A stretch of DNA of 59,250 bases from Sandaracinaceae bacterium. Lineage in GTDB: Bacteria; Myxococcota_A; Polyangia; Polyangiales; Sandaracinaceae. The notes under the pieces are model-generated. The model was given only the letters and a program-made list of their open reading frames with translations. It was not told the DNA's origin and did not search any database. Below are positions 18,201-27,876 of this stretch, one piece after another. The stretch is from positions 1-59,250 of the forward strand of contig JAHBWG010000061.1 in assembly GCA_019637095.1 (NCBI GenBank), read 5' to 3'. The position numbers and the translations under genes were made by a program. Each line of letters begins with the position of its first letter. Position 1 is the first letter of the stretch.

Positions 18201-19688
18201 GCGCAGCTCATCCACGACCTCAAGAACGCGAACCCGCGCGCGCGGATCACCGTCAAGCTCGTGAGCGAGGTCGGCGTCGGCACCGTCGCGGCCGGCGTCG
18301 CCAAGGCCAAGGCCGACGTGATCCTCATCTCGGGCGGCGAGGGCGGCACCGGCGCCTCGCCGCTGACCTCGATCCATCACGCGGGCGGCCCGTGGGAGGT
18401 CGGCCTCGCCGAGACGCACCAGACGCTCGTGCTCAACGGGCTGCGCGGCCGCGTGCGCCTCGAGACCGACGGCCAGCTCAAGACCGGCCGGGACGTGGCG
18501 ATCGCCGCGATGCTCGGCGCCGAGGAGCTCGGCTTCGGCACCGTCTCGCTCATCACGATGGGCTGCGTGATGATGCGCGTCTGCCACCTCAACACCTGCC
18601 CGGTCGGCGTCGCCACGCAGGACCCGCGCCTGCGCGAGCGCTTCCGCGGCGAGCCCGAGCACGTGATCCACTTCATGCAGTTCGTCGCCGAGGAGCTGCG
18701 CGAGATCATGGCCTCGCTCGGGGTGCGCACCTACGACGAGCTCGTCGGCCGCAGCGACCTCTTGAAGGTGCGCGAGGATCTCCCCGAGCGCGCCAAGACG
18801 CTCTCGCTCGACAAGCTGCTGTTCAAGCACGAGCTGCCTCACGCCGTCCGCTTCGAGGCGCCGCACGACCACGAGCTCGAGCTCGCGCTCGACACGGTGC
18901 TCATCGAGCAGGCCGAGGTCGCGCTCGAGCACCGGGAGCCCGTCTCGTTCGAGATGCCGATCAAGAACGTGCACCGCAGCGTGTGCACGATGCTCAGCTC
19001 GCGCATCGCGCGCCGCTACGGCCTCGCCGGCCTGCCGGACTCGACCATCCGCATCCACTTCACCGGCTCGGCGGGCCAGAGCTTCGGCGCGTTCCTCGCG
19101 AACGGGCTCGACCTCACGCTCGAGGGCGAGGCCAACGACTACCTCGGCAAGGGGATGAGCGGCGGCCGCATCGTCGTACACCCCCCGGAGGGCTCGGACT
19201 TCCCGCCCGAGCGCAACGTCATCGTCGGCAACGTCTGCCTCTACGGCGCGACCGCCGGCGAGCTCTACGTGCGCGGCATGGCGGGCGAGCGCTTCGCCGT
19301 CCGCAACAGCGGCGCGATCGCGGTCGTCGAGGGCGTCGGCGACCACGGCTGCGAGTACATGACGGGCGGGCGCGTGATCGTGCTCGGCCCGACCGGCCGC
19401 AACTTCGCCGCGGGGATGAGCGGCGGCATCGCGTACGTGCTCGACGTCGACCTCGGCCTCGCGCGGCGCGTGAACCCGGAGATGGTGGAGCTGTGCGCGC
19501 TCGACGCGGAGGACCTCGCGTTCGTGCGCACCAAGGTGCACCGCCACTACGAGCGCACGATGAGCGCGCTCGCGTGGCGCGTGTTGAGCGGCTGGAAGAA
19601 GGAGAGCCGGCGCTTCGTGAAGGTGCTGCCGACCGAGTACGGCAAGATCCTGCGCGAGCGCGGCGAGGAGCGCGTGAGCCATGGGTGA
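15198..19688 (+). CDS. gltB: Glutamate synthase large subunit (NADPH-GOGAT alpha)
   Basis: A 1,496-residue protein, the usual length for the family. It makes glutamate from glutamine and 2-oxoglutarate. The class II glutaminase begins at Cys14 ([20 protein letters not shown]), so 13 residues form the cleaved propeptide. The FMN synthase domain carries [20 protein letters not shown] and [12 protein letters not shown], the 3Fe-4S cluster ligands are Cys1123, Cys1129 and Cys1134 (CX5CX4C), and the C-terminal GXGXG beta-helix is seen as [11 protein letters not shown]. The ATG overlaps the regulator stop and has GGAGG six bases upstream. The 3' end overlaps gltD by eight bases, so the three genes form one tightly coupled operon. 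Confidence 0.98.
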   Translation: MSGLYRPDFEHDSCGVGFVANIGGKRSHALVESALEVLANLEHRGAEGSDPNTGDGAGVLLQIPHRLYAEEAKRLGFRLPSRPGVYGVGMVFMPADETRRAECVSLIEEIVREERQDLLGWRDVPVDPTVCGDAARRTRPHVAQLFVGPGTLPPDDHALSRKLYVIRKRIEHEIARRGLKQEEYPYVCSLSRGTVVYKGLLTPEQLPRFYLDLSDERTETAIAVVHQRFSTNTFPSWSRAHPYRRIAHNGEINTLRGNVAWMGAREPVLRSPVFGEDIEKLLPIVDPTGSDSAMFDDVLELLRHTGRSLPHAVMMMIPEAWQGHESMDDERRAFYEYHSCVMEPWDGPACIVFTDGRLVGAVLDRNGLRPARYTITKDDFIVVASEAGVLDIPPERVREKGRLRAGRMLLVDTELGSLVEDEELKATQATRRPWRRWLEQNVVTMGEVAPAPRGSMPPPLPPDLLLCAQRVHGYTQEDLLRVVAPMAADGKEPLGSMGRDTPLAVLSTEAPLLFDYFKQLFAQVTNPPIDPIREALVMTLRSTLGPESNLFEESPTHCLKLQLPTPVLDDEELGQIRGLERPGLVAVTLRALFEPTREGLHAALETLTREAEQAVLGGATVLVISDRGQDERRAPIPSLLATSAVHHHLIRCGLRKNCGLIVESGEPREVHHFCMLIGYGAGAVNPYLAYETLRAAAHDGRLGDLDPDRAERRYRRAIEQGILKVMSKMGISTLQSYRGAQMFEAIGLGDALLEQWFPNTPSQIGGIGLDEIADDTIARHARAHAPHRLSLLDPGGRYAWRREGERHLWNPKTIGTLQHAVRSGSYATFKKFSALADADTRQTHLRGLLEFERAHVTPIPLDEVEPAHAIVRRFKTGAMSFGSISKEAHETLAVAMNRLGARSNCGEGGEDPARYRARENGDSARSAIKQVASGRFGVTIEYLNAADELQIKIAQGAKPGEGGQLPGHKVDANIARVRHSTPGVGLISPPPHHDIYSIEDLAQLIHDLKNANPRARITVKLVSEVGVGTVAAGVAKAKADVILISGGEGGTGASPLTSIHHAGGPWEVGLAETHQTLVLNGLRGRVRLETDGQLKTGRDVAIAAMLGAEELGFGTVSLITMGCVMMRVCHLNTCPVGVATQDPRLRERFRGEPEHVIHFMQFVAEELREIMASLGVRTYDELVGRSDLLKVREDLPERAKTLSLDKLLFKHELPHAVRFEAPHDHELELALDTVLIEQAEVALEHREPVSFEMPIKNVHRSVCTMLSSRIARRYGLAGLPDSTIRIHFTGSAGQSFGAFLANGLDLTLEGEANDYLGKGMSGGRIVVHPPEGSDFPPERNVIVGNVCLYGATAGELYVRGMAGERFAVRNSGAIAVVEGVGDHGCEYMTGGRVIVLGPTGRNFAAGMSGGIAYVLDVDLGLARRVNPEMVELCALDAEDLAFVRTKVHRHYERTMSALAWRVLSGWKKESRRFVKVLPTEYGKILRERGEERVSHG

Positions 19689-21018
19689 TCCGACCGGCTT
19701 CCTGAGGATCGAGCGCGCGCTGCCGCCGCGGCAGCCGGTGAAGGTGCGCCTGCGCACCTACGAAGAGCTCGAGACGCGCATGACGGTCGCAGAGGCGCGC
19801 GACCAGGGCGCGCGCTGCATGGCGTGCGGCGTCCCGTTCTGCCACGCGGGCTGCCCGCTCGGGAACCTCATCCCCGACTTCAACCACCTCGTCTACGAGG
19901 ACCGCTGGCGCGAGGCGATCGAGGTCCTGCACGCCACCAACAACTTCCCCGAGTTCACCGGCCGCGTGTGCCCCGCGCCGTGCGAGGCCTCGTGCGTGCT
20001 GAACATCGAGCGCGTGCCGGTCACCATCGAGCGCATCGAAGAGGAGATCGCCGACCGCGCGTGGGACGAGGGCTGGGTCCGCGCGCAGCCCGCCGCGACC
20101 TCGACCGGCAAGCGCGTCGCGATCGCCGGCAGCGGCCCCGCCGGCCTCGCCGCCGCGCAAGAGCTCGCCCGCCTCGGCCACGCCGTCACCGTGCTCGAGC
20201 GCGACGACCGCATCGGCGGCCTGCTCCGCTACGGCATCCCCGACTTCAAGCTCGACAAGCGCCTGCTCGATCGACGCCTCGCGCAGCTGACCGCGGAAGG
20301 CGTGACCTTCCGCACCGGCGTCACCGTCGGCGACGGCGACGACGGCGGTGTCAGCGTCGCCTCGCTGCGCGCCGAGCACGACGCGGTGATCATCGCCGTC
20401 GGCGCCACCCTCGCGCGCGAGCTCCCGATCGAGGGCCGCGAGCTCGACGGCGTCCACCTCGCGATGGACTTCCTCGTCCCGCAGAACAAGCGCGTCGCGG
20501 GCGACACCGTCGAGGGCCCGAGCGCCGCCGGCAAGCGCGTCGTCATCCTCGGCGGCGGCGACACCGGCAGCGACTGCCTCGGCACCTCGCTCCGCCAGGG
20601 CGCGCTGAGCGTGAAGCAGATCGAGCTCATGCCGCAGCCACCCGACGACGACCCGCTCGCGTGGCCCGACTGGCCGATGATCCTGCGCACCAGCTCCAGC
20701 CAGGAGGAGGGCGGCGAGCGCGACTTCGCGGTGATGACCAAGCGCTTCCTCGGGAAGGACGGCAAGCTCACCGGCCTCGAGGCGGTGCGCGTCGAGCGCG
20801 TCGACGGCAAGCTCCGCGAGATCGAGGGCTCGACGTTCACCATCGACGCGGACCTGTGCCTGCTCGCCCTCGGCTTCGTCGGCTCGACCGTCGCGGCGAG
20901 CGGCGACGGCGTCTTCACCTGCGGCGACGCCCGCCGCGGGCAGAGCCTCGTCGTCTGGGCGATCGCCGAAGGCCGCGAGTGCGCCCGCGACGTGCACGCC
21001 TACTTGACACCGAGCTGA
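19681..21018 (+). CDS. gltD: Glutamate synthase small subunit (GOGAT beta)
   Basis: A 445-residue protein, slightly shorter than most GltD (about 470-490). It feeds electrons from NADPH through FAD and 4Fe-4S clusters to GltB. Cluster ligands are seen at Cys46, Cys49, Cys54 and Cys58 ([13 protein letters not shown]) and at Cys96, Cys100 and Cys104. The FAD-binding GSGPAG lies at 149-154 and the NADPH-binding GGGDTG at 290-295, with the C-terminal [20 protein letters not shown]. The ATG lies eight bases inside the 3' end of gltB. The transcript probably ends in the hairpin cluster that follows. Confidence 0.97.
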   Translation: MGDPTGFLRIERALPPRQPVKVRLRTYEELETRMTVAEARDQGARCMACGVPFCHAGCPLGNLIPDFNHLVYEDRWREAIEVLHATNNFPEFTGRVCPAPCEASCVLNIERVPVTIERIEEEIADRAWDEGWVRAQPAATSTGKRVAIAGSGPAGLAAAQELARLGHAVTVLERDDRIGGLLRYGIPDFKLDKRLLDRRLAQLTAEGVTFRTGVTVGDGDDGGVSVASLRAEHDAVIIAVGATLARELPIEGRELDGVHLAMDFLVPQNKRVAGDTVEGPSAAGKRVVILGGGDTGSDCLGTSLRQGALSVKQIELMPQPPDDDPLAWPDWPMILRTSSSQEEGGERDFAVMTKRFLGKDGKLTGLEAVRVERVDGKLREIEGSTFTIDADLCLLALGFVGSTVAASGDGVFTCGDARRGQSLVVWAIAEGRECARDVHAYLTPS

Positions 21019-21030
21019 GCCCACGCCGAC

Positions 21031-21122
21031 GGGTGCTTCGCACCCTCCCGCGCTGCGGCCGAGCCGCAGCTCCCCGGTCCGCGTTCGCGGCGGACGACCC
21101 GCCGCGAACGCGCTCGCGAGCG
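21031..21122. terminator. Cluster of four hairpins between convergent genes
   Basis: Downstream of gltD and of the convergent lipoprotein gene there are consecutive perfect stems: GGGTGC/GCACCC (21031-21045, loop TTC), GCTGCGG/CCGCAGC (21052-21070), GCGTTCGCGGCGG/CCGCCGCGAACGC (21081-21111, loop ACGAC) and the palindrome CGCTCGCGAGCG (21111-21122). The 13-bp stem is the strongest and should stop transcription from both sides. No T run is present. Two copies of ACGAGCTCAG follow. Confidence 0.6.
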
Positions 21123-21140
21123 AACGAGCTCAGAACGAGC

Positions 21141-23384
21141 TCAGGGGTTGACCTGCGTCACCGGGCCGACGTTGCCGGCCGCGTCCTCCGCCCACACGCG
21201 GATCGCCTCGCCCGCGCACGACTCGAACGGGATGGTGAAGGCGCCGACGTCGTCCGCCATCGTCGAGGTCATCACGCTCCTCGCGACGTTGCGCACCCAC
21301 ACGCGCGCGAGCGGCTCGACCGCACCCATCTGCCCGCGCACGCTCCCGACCCGATAGCCGATGCCGGTGCACGGGTTGATCAGACCGCCGCTGTTGCGCA
21401 CGACGGCGAGCAGCTCGCTCACCGGCGCCTCGGGCGCGATGTCGTCGTGCGTGATGGTGACGATCGCCGCCGGGCTCTCGATCACGCCGGTGACCGCGAC
21501 GACCTCGAGGCGGTTCTCCGTGTTCGCCTGGAGCGTCACCTCGATCTCGAAGCGCCCGCCGCTGCCCGCCGGGGCGGTGACCGGCGCGCCGGCGCCGCCG
21601 CTGACGCGCACGGTGACGCCGTCGCCGCGCGCGGTCCCCGTCACGAGATGCGTCGGCATGCGTGTGTCGGGCGGCGTCGGCGCGTCGAGCTCGGGGGGCT
21701 CGGGGACCGACGAGGAGTGCGCCACCATCACCGTGCGCGGCGAGGAGGCGTTGCCCGCCCGATCGGTCGCGATGACCGAGAGCGTGCTCGTCGCGTCCGC
21801 CGCGATCGTCACGCCCGCGCTGTAGCGCCCGTCGGGCGCGGCGCTCGTCACCACGGTCGCGACGCCACCCGAGACGCTCACCGTCGCACCGGGCTCGGCG
21901 CGCCCGCTCACCACGATCGCGGTCGCGCCCGTCGGCGTCGGGATCGGGTTCACGGTCGGCGGGTCCGGCGGGATCGTGTCGTGCACCACCACGACGACGG
22001 TCTCGACGCCGCTGCCCGGCCGCGTCACGACGAGCTCGTTCGCGGCGTTGGCGGTGAGGTCGATCATCACGCTCCAGGTCCCGTCGCCGGCCGCCGTCGT
22101 CTCGACGCCCGCCGGGTCGGCGCCTCCGCTCACCGAGATGGTGATCCCGGCGGTGGCGCGCCCGCCGATCGCGATGCGCGCCATGCGCGTCGGCGAGCTC
22201 ACGGGATCGACGAAGATCGGCGCCTCGAGCGTGCTGTCCTGCGTGATCGAGACGGTCGCGGGCGCGCCCTCGTTCCCGGTGCGGTCGCGCGCGACGACGG
22301 AGATCATGTTCTCCGCGTCGCGGCGGAGGGTGACGTCGACCGCGAAGGCGCCAGCGCTGTCCGCCGTCGCGCTCGCCGCGGCGGCGCCGCCCGTCACCTC
22401 GAGCTCCGCGGCGGGCTCCGTCGTGCCGGTCAGGCGCACGACCTCGGCGCCCGTCGGCGACGGCAGCGGGTCGAGCACCGGCGGCTCCGGCGCGATGTCG
22501 TCGTGCTCGATGATCGCGCTCGCGGCCGCGCTGATCACGATGCCGTCCGAGGCGAAGAGGGTCAGGGTGTTGCGCTGGTTGGGGCGCAAGCCGAGGTTGA
22601 GCGTGAACGTTCCGTCCTCGGCGACGGTGGCGGTCGCGTCCGCCGCGCCGCCGACCGCGTCGACCGTCACGCCGGGCTCGGCGGTGCCGGTGAGCGCGAT
22701 CGGGTTGTCGCGCGTGAACGCCGGGAAGTCGTCGAGCACCGGCGCCTCGATCGCGAGGCTCGGGTCGTGCGTGATGCTCGCGCGCGCCGGCCCGCTCTCG
22801 TTGCCCGCCGCGTCGCGCGCGACGACCTCGAGCGCGTTCTCGGCGCTCGCGGTGAGGCTCAGCGTCAGCTCGAAGCGGCCGTCGGCGCCGACGGTCGTCT
22901 CGGCGGGCTCGGCGGCCCCGCTCACCGTCACGAGCGCGCCGGCCTCCGCGCTGCCGCGCAGGCGCTGCGTCGCGCGCCGCGTCGGGCTCGTGACCGGGTC
23001 GAGCGCGGGCGCGCCCGGAGGCGTGCCGTCGTGGACGACGTCGACCGTGACCGTCGGCGAGTCGAGCTCGCCCGCGCGCTGCGAGACGAGGAGTCGGTTC
23101 TCGGCGTCGGGCACGAGCGTGACGTCGAGGCGGAAGCGACCGTCCGCGCCGACCGTCGTCTCCTGCAAGGCCGGCTCCGCGCCGCGCACCTGCAGGCGCG
23201 CGCCTGGCTCGCCCTCGCCCGCCAGCTCGATCGGGCTCGCGTTGGTGAGGGGCGGCACGGCGTCGAGCCGCGGCGCGAGCGGCGGGTCCCCGGTCATCAT
23301 CATCGTCTCGCCGTCGCACGCGCTCAGCCCGAGGATCGAAGCGCAGGTCAGGGCACCCGCGAGCCATCGCGTCCGTTCGTCCAT
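21141..23384 (-). CDS. Lipoprotein with eight tandem bacterial Ig-like domains
   Basis: A 747-residue protein. The ATG at 23384 has GGAGG upstream and begins a lipoprotein signal (MDERTRWLAGALTCASILGL, then SAC with Cys23). After a Met-rich stretch there are seven repeats of about 85 residues that each start with a Pro-Leu-Asp-type strand and contain L-x-G-x-x-E-P, G-x-F-x-x-x-V-x-L and a final E/N-x-x-x-V-x-A-x-D-x-x-G-N segment, as in Big/Ig-like adhesin domains. An eighth, divergent domain ends the protein with two Cys pairs. The repeats suggest a surface stalk or adhesin. Length variation by recombination between repeats is likely. No catalytic domain is seen. Confidence 0.85.
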   Translation of the reverse strand: MDERTRWLAGALTCASILGLSACDGETMMMTGDPPLAPRLDAVPPLTNASPIELAGEGEPGARLQVRGAEPALQETTVGADGRFRLDVTLVPDAENRLLVSQRAGELDSPTVTVDVVHDGTPPGAPALDPVTSPTRRATQRLRGSAEAGALVTVSGAAEPAETTVGADGRFELTLSLTASAENALEVVARDAAGNESGPARASITHDPSLAIEAPVLDDFPAFTRDNPIALTGTAEPGVTVDAVGGAADATATVAEDGTFTLNLGLRPNQRNTLTLFASDGIVISAAASAIIEHDDIAPEPPVLDPLPSPTGAEVVRLTGTTEPAAELEVTGGAAAASATADSAGAFAVDVTLRRDAENMISVVARDRTGNEGAPATVSITQDSTLEAPIFVDPVSSPTRMARIAIGGRATAGITISVSGGADPAGVETTAAGDGTWSVMIDLTANAANELVVTRPGSGVETVVVVVHDTIPPDPPTVNPIPTPTGATAIVVSGRAEPGATVSVSGGVATVVTSAAPDGRYSAGVTIAADATSTLSVIATDRAGNASSPRTVMVAHSSSVPEPPELDAPTPPDTRMPTHLVTGTARGDGVTVRVSGGAGAPVTAPAGSGGRFEIEVTLQANTENRLEVVAVTGVIESPAAIVTITHDDIAPEAPVSELLAVVRNSGGLINPCTGIGYRVGSVRGQMGAVEPLARVWVRNVARSVMTSTMADDVGAFTIPFESCAGEAIRVWAEDAAGNVGPVTQVNP

Positions 23385-23634
23385 GTCGAAGCACCTCCTC
23401 CGACCCCGCCCGAGGTCGCCGGTGGTTCCACAGCAACGCGCGTTCCTCCGCCGAGGCTGGACGCTGGCGCGCCGCCGCCGTGGGCCTCCACCCCACAGGT
23501 GTGGGCTCCGATCCCACGACATCGCCTCGAGCCGCCACACCGCCTCCCGGCGGCCTGCGCGCCGCGAGCTGCGCTCCTCCGTGCGCCAGGGCCCCGCGTC
23601 GTTCGAGACCTGGGGGCGACTCTTCCAGAACCCG

Positions 23635-25647
23635 CTACTCCTCGGCGGCGCAGGCCTCGGCAGCGGCGAGCGCGCGGGTGTCGAGCGCGTGCGGCGCGAT
23701 CGACTCGACGTCGTCCACGTACTCGTCGTACGCGCCGGTGAGCGCCGACATGGACGAGCGCAGGGTGGCGAGGAAGCGCGCCGCGACGAGCTCCGCGTCG
23801 AGATGTGCGCGCAGGAGCCCGAGGGTGGTCTCCCAGTGGCCGTCGTCGCCGCCGTCGGTGTGGACGTGCGAGGTGAAGAACGTCATCGCGCGCCGCGGCT
23901 CCGAGACGCCCCAACCCGCGATCGTCGCCTCGAGCGCGTCGACGAACGCCGGCGTCAGGTGCGAGGCGATGCCCTCCGCCGCGAGCGGCGACGCCATGAA
24001 CGCGACCGGATCGTGGTGGAAGCCGATCAAGCTCTCCTGCACGGCCATGAAGTGACGCGTGTGCGGGCTGGGTGCCATGCGCTCGACGACGTACGACACG
24101 TCGACGTCGAGGTGCGCGAGGTCGCGCTCGATGATGATCTCGTGGTTCACCTCGCCGGCGAGGTGGCCGAGGAAGTGATCGCGCGTCGCGCGCTCGTGCG
24201 AGGAGCCGACGGCGAGGCCGAGCAGCCGCGTCGTCCAGCGAACGAACTGGTGCATGTTCGAGGCGGCGTAGACGTACTGCTCGCGCGTGAGCGTGCGCTC
24301 GAACACCGCGCGGAAGAAGCCGCGGCCGTAAAGGTCCGCGAGCCATCGCTCGATCGTCTCGTCGACCTCGTCGATGAACCACTCGGGGCTCGGGCGCTCG
24401 TCGCGCACCTGCGCGAACGCCGCCCACGCGCGATCGATCGCGAGGTCGAGGCGATTGGCAGCGGGCACGAGCGAGCGCGGGCGCGCGCCCGTCTCGTCGC
24501 GCACCCACGCGAGCCCCTCGATCGCCTCGAGGCCGAGCGCGCCCGTCACGGCGCGGTGCGGATCGCACACGTGCGCGGCGATCGTCGACGCGCCGTCGAT
24601 GCGCGCACGGCGGGCGGCCGCGTAGAGCACGAGCGCGGCCATCGCCTCGTCGCCTTCGCGCCACGCGAGGTCGCCGACGTAGGCGACGCGCGGGCTCGCG
24701 CCGGCGAGCAGGCTGCGATCGCCGCGCGTCACGGACGCGACCGCGAGGAGCGCGCCGTCCGGTGCGCGGAGCGTCACGGTGGTGTCGGCGCTCGCCGACG
24801 ACGCCGTCAGGCGCGGACCCGCCTCGAAGAGCGCGCGCGCCGCTTCATCCGGTGGCCCGCTCGTCTCGACGACGTGGACGCCTTCGACCAGCGGGCGGGG
24901 CGTACCGCGCCGTTGCGGGTGTCTCGTGGGGCGGCTCTTGGCGGCGATGTTCGACATGCGGATCACTCCTTGCGGGATCTCCCGGGTCGGACCATCGGGG
25001 CCCTCGCCGGAACAGACGGGATAGAGGTCGAGGTCGGCGGGCTCGCCGCGAAGGACGTTCCGGCGCATCGCGAGGATGGCGCGGCGCACGTCGGGGTCGG
25101 CGGTCGGCGCGTCGCGCGCGTCGCAGAAGTTGACGGTCGATCGGTAGCGATCGTCGGGATACGGGAGCGCGCCGATGCGTGCGTCGGGCTCGAAGCCCAC
25201 GCGACGTGTGAAGCGGTTGTGCTGGTGCGCGAGGCTCACGAGGTGTCGTACGCCGATCGCCGCGGCGCATGCGACCGAAGCCGCGATGACCGCGCCGCCG
25301 ATCCCGCTGCGCGCACGGGAGGGTGCCGACCACAACGCGCCCACCTCCCCGATCCCGTCCGCGTACCGCCGAGCGACCTCGCGCGCGACCCGCGGGATGC
25401 TCGCGAGAGCCTGCTCGAGCGGCAGGGGCTGGTCGGGCGCGCGCACCTGGATCCTCGCCCCGGCGACGAGCTCGCCGCCGTCGTCGTCGAATACGCAGAG
25501 CAGCCAGAGCAGATCGGGGCAGAGCTCGGGCTCGTGCGCCGCCGCCCCCGCGCCGTAGCGTGCGTAGCACGCGCGCTGCTGCTCGAGGAACGCACGCCAC
25601 ACGGCCCGCTCCCCCAACGGATCGATCAGAACGACGTGCGATCGCAT
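23635..25647 (-). CDS. GNAT-type acyltransferase fused to heme-oxygenase-like (diiron/TenA-like) domain
   Basis: A 670-residue fusion. The N-terminal 200 residues look like a GNAT/autoinducer-synthase fold: GELVAGARIQVRAPDQPLPL, GEVGALWSAPSRARSGIGGA and FTRRVGFEPDARIGALPYPD. A linker with a second GNAT-like segment (about 250-370; LRAPDGALLAVASVTRG, VAYVGDLAWREGDEAMAALV) follows. The C-terminal 270 residues resemble the iron-containing heme-oxygenase-like superfamily: LAGEVNHEIIIERDLAHLDV, SPLAAEGIASHLTPAFVDAL and MTFFTSHVHTDGGDDGHWET carry His and Glu at helix positions suited to a diiron site. Such enzymes oxidise amino- or fatty-acid-derived substrates. The fusion suggests synthesis of an acylated small molecule, which is an inference. 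Domain calls are by eye. Confidence 0.6.
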   Translation of the reverse strand: MRSHVVLIDPLGERAVWRAFLEQQRACYARYGAGAAAHEPELCPDLLWLLCVFDDDGGELVAGARIQVRAPDQPLPLEQALASIPRVAREVARRYADGIGEVGALWSAPSRARSGIGGAVIAASVACAAAIGVRHLVSLAHQHNRFTRRVGFEPDARIGALPYPDDRYRSTVNFCDARDAPTADPDVRRAILAMRRNVLRGEPADLDLYPVCSGEGPDGPTREIPQGVIRMSNIAAKSRPTRHPQRRGTPRPLVEGVHVVETSGPPDEAARALFEAGPRLTASSASADTTVTLRAPDGALLAVASVTRGDRSLLAGASPRVAYVGDLAWREGDEAMAALVLYAAARRARIDGASTIAAHVCDPHRAVTGALGLEAIEGLAWVRDETGARPRSLVPAANRLDLAIDRAWAAFAQVRDERPSPEWFIDEVDETIERWLADLYGRGFFRAVFERTLTREQYVYAASNMHQFVRWTTRLLGLAVGSSHERATRDHFLGHLAGEVNHEIIIERDLAHLDVDVSYVVERMAPSPHTRHFMAVQESLIGFHHDPVAFMASPLAAEGIASHLTPAFVDALEATIAGWGVSEPRRAMTFFTSHVHTDGGDDGHWETTLGLLRAHLDAELVAARFLATLRSSMSALTGAYDEYVDDVESIAPHALDTRALAAAEACAAEE

Positions 25648-25679
25648 GACGTGCTCAGTGCCCTCGGATCCACTGTGAC

Positions 25680-25692
25680 GTACGAGTCGTAC
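25680..25692. promoter_or_regulatory. Palindrome upstream of the GNAT/heme-oxygenase-like gene
   Basis: GTACGAGTCGTAC (6-bp arms around one base) lies 32 bp before the start of the minus-strand gene, in a roughly 100-bp region of lower GC than its surroundings. It is a candidate operator. Confidence 0.45.
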
Positions 25693-25804
25693 AAACGTCG
25701 ATACAGGTGGATTTCACGGAAAGGCGGTTTCTCCCTACAGCAGCAGAGAACACCGTGCCATCTGCGCCACGGACGCAAAGATCCGTGCCTGATGCGCGAG
25801 GACC

Positions 25805-25830
25805 ACCCAGAAGGGTTAACCCATCTGGGT
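25805..25830 (-). terminator. Hairpin terminator of the STAS-like gene
   Basis: A 26-bp dyad, ACCCAGAAGGGTT followed by AACCCATCTGGGT, has one mismatched pair. It begins 11 bases after the stop codon of the minus-strand gene at 25842. There is no T run. Confidence 0.45.
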
Positions 25831-25841
25831 CGACCGAGCGC

Positions 25842-26300
25842 TCACGCGCCGTGCGCGTCGATCGCGTTGCGCAGCGTGACGAACGTCGGACTGAGCGTCT
25901 CGGCGATCCGGCGGAGCTCGGTGCGCCCGCGGATCGCATCGGCGGCGCCGACGCCGAGGTGCCTCCACGCCTTGACGATCTCGCGGCTCGAGAAGGTCGC
26001 GATCGACGCGTTCATGAGCGCGAGCGAGGCGACCACGAACCGCACGACCACCGCGTCCGAGACGACCGCCGTGGGTGGCGAGTCGCTGACGAGCGCGTCG
26101 AGCCGACGGCGCTGCGCACCGGTCGGTGCGCCTCCGTCGGTGAGGATCAGCGCGCAAGGCCGCGGCGCGCGCGCCCGATAGCTGGCGAGCTCGCCGATGC
26201 ACGCGTCCCAGTCGCTGTCGCTCGGGGCGCTCTTGTCGTGGATCATCACGAACGCGCCGACATCGAGGGTTCCCCAGGCGAAGTTCGAGGCGCTGCGCAC
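25842..26300 (-). CDS. STAS/SpoIIAA-like conserved hypothetical protein
   Basis: A 152-residue protein without signal peptide or membrane segment. The alternation of strands and helices (LDVGAFVMIHDKSAPSDSDW, RPCALILTDGGAPTGAQRRR, PPTAVVSDAVVVRFVVASLA) looks like an alpha/beta STAS-type domain, with a C-terminal helix pair (REIVKAWRHLGVGAADAIRG). The GTG at 26300 was chosen because TAGGCT lies exactly seven bases upstream, as in other apparent leaderless starts here; an in-frame ATG at 26363 would add 21 Arg-rich residues that look non-coding. Function is unknown. Confidence 0.6.
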   Translation of the reverse strand: MRSASNFAWGTLDVGAFVMIHDKSAPSDSDWDACIGELASYRARAPRPCALILTDGGAPTGAQRRRLDALVSDSPPTAVVSDAVVVRFVVASLALMNASIATFSSREIVKAWRHLGVGAADAIRGRTELRRIAETLSPTFVTLRNAIDAHGA

Positions 26301-26307
26301 GCGTCGA

Positions 26308-26313
26308 AGCCTA
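26308..26313 (-). promoter_or_regulatory. Putative -10 element TAGGCT, leaderless promoter
   Basis: On the minus strand TAGGCT is followed by seven bases and then the GTG at 26300. No ribosome binding site lies between them. Confidence 0.4.
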
Positions 26314-26424
26314 GCCGAGCGGACACCCGTGCGGAACCCCGAAGCGAGCCCGAGTCGCGGCACGCCGCGGCTGGGCCCCCGTCGACCACGGGGCGACGGG
26401 AGATTCGATTCATCGACCCGACCT

Positions 26425-27678
26425 TCAGCGGAGGCCCTCCGCGCTCGCGGCCTGGATGATACGCTGGAGGCACCACGCCCACTGGAGCATGCCGGGGGCG
26501 GCCATCGTCTTGCCGGTGTTCAGGAAGGACACCGCGAGGTGTCGGCGCGGATCGGCGTAGACGACCACCGCCGAGAGCCCGAGGTGACCGAAGGCCCCCT
26601 TGGTCCCGAGGCCGAAGAGCGAGAAGCGCGTGCCGCCCATCATCGGGCCCAGGCCGTAGCGCATCGGGAAGCCGAACGTCCCGTCGAACTGACGCGGCGT
26701 CACCTCGGTGATCGCGCGCCGGATCGTGTGCGGGAGCATCACGCGCGTGCCGGCGAGCTCGCCGCCGTTCAAGAGCATCTGCATGAAGCGCGTCATCTCG
26801 AGGATCGTGCCGGTGACGTTGACGCTCGGGAGCACCGCCGACATGAACCGGTGCGAGTTCGAGAGTTCCACCGCGCGCGCGAGCGGGACGCCGATCGAGC
26901 GCTCGAAGATCTTGCTCATCATGCTCGGGACGGGCAGCCCGGTCATCGCGTGGCGAGCGACCCGCGGCTCGTCCGCCTCGCTCACGCCGTAGCCGAGGTG
27001 CGCGAGCGCGAGCGGCTCGAGGAAGCGGCGGCGGAGCTCGATCTCGATGCCGCGTCCCGCGACCCGCTCGACGATCTCGGCGAGGAGCACCCAGCCGGTC
27101 AACGCGGCGTAGGCCGCGAACGTCCCGGGCGGGTGCGTCGGCCGGAGCGCCGCGAGCTCGCGGAAGTCGATCTTCCCCTCGGCGATCGCGCGCTCGACGT
27201 CCATCTCCTTCGGCACGTCGGGGATCCCCGCCGTGTGGTTGAGGAGGTGGCGGACGCGGATCGCCTCGCGGCCGCCGCCCTCGAGCTCCGGCAGGTACTC
27301 GACCATGCGATCGTCGAGCCCGAGCGCGCCCTCCTCGACCATCGAGTGCACGACCATCGAGCTGACGATCTTCGACGCCGAGAACATCGAGAAGAGCGTG
27401 TCCGGCGAGGCCACGCTGCCGACCTCGTCGTCGCTCGGGCGGTTGAGGAGGTGCCCGATCGTCCGGTGGAGGACCGGGCGCCCGCGGTAGAGCACGCACA
27501 GGCCGATCGCCGGATGGAGCCCCGTCTCGTAGAGCTTCACGACGTCGGCCCAGACGCGCTCGGTCGGGAAGCGCCCGGGGTCCTCGTCGCCGACGCGAAC
27601 GAAGCCGAGCGCGTCGTCATGGCGGGTCACCAGTCGCTGGAACCGGTCGAGGAAGGCCACGCGCCCGCATGGTCGCAC
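26425..27678 (-). CDS. Serine hydrolase, beta-lactamase/class C family
   Basis: A 417-residue protein starting with GTG, with GAGG about 12 bases upstream. The nucleophile motif S-x-x-K is in LFSMFSASKIVSSMVVHSMV, followed by VRHLLNHTAGIPDVP, which is typical for the family. The Tyr motif is in TFAAYAALTGWVLLAEIVER and the third motif is in KGAFGHLGLSAVVVYADPRR (HLG). No signal peptide is seen, so it probably acts in the cytoplasm as an esterase or peptidase-like hydrolase of the EstB/LACTB kind. The gene is alone on its strand, 124 bp upstream of the STAS-like gene. Confidence 0.88.
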   Translation of the reverse strand: MRPCGRVAFLDRFQRLVTRHDDALGFVRVGDEDPGRFPTERVWADVVKLYETGLHPAIGLCVLYRGRPVLHRTIGHLLNRPSDDEVGSVASPDTLFSMFSASKIVSSMVVHSMVEEGALGLDDRMVEYLPELEGGGREAIRVRHLLNHTAGIPDVPKEMDVERAIAEGKIDFRELAALRPTHPPGTFAAYAALTGWVLLAEIVERVAGRGIEIELRRRFLEPLALAHLGYGVSEADEPRVARHAMTGLPVPSMMSKIFERSIGVPLARAVELSNSHRFMSAVLPSVNVTGTILEMTRFMQMLLNGGELAGTRVMLPHTIRRAITEVTPRQFDGTFGFPMRYGLGPMMGGTRFSLFGLGTKGAFGHLGLSAVVVYADPRRHLAVSFLNTGKTMAAPGMLQWAWCLQRIIQAASAEGLR

Positions 27679-27876
27679 GACGCCGACCTCGAGGGGCAGG
27701 GGTCCTGCGCGCGCGTCGTCCCCTGCGGTTCGGTGCCCGCGCGCCGCGCGGGTGCCCGGGCGCCGAGCCGGACAGGCCGCGAGAAGCTCGCCACAAGTGC
27801 GTTCGAGGAAGAGTTATGGCGACTTTGGTACGATCTAACATCGCCACATCTCTTCCATCTCCGGGACTTCTGGCGG

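Noticed and set aside
15180-19757. A very long open frame antisense to gltB (over 1,500 codons)
   Set aside because: It mirrors the codon bias of gltB on the other strand. The predicted product is low-complexity Arg/Val/Ala-rich and has no family features.
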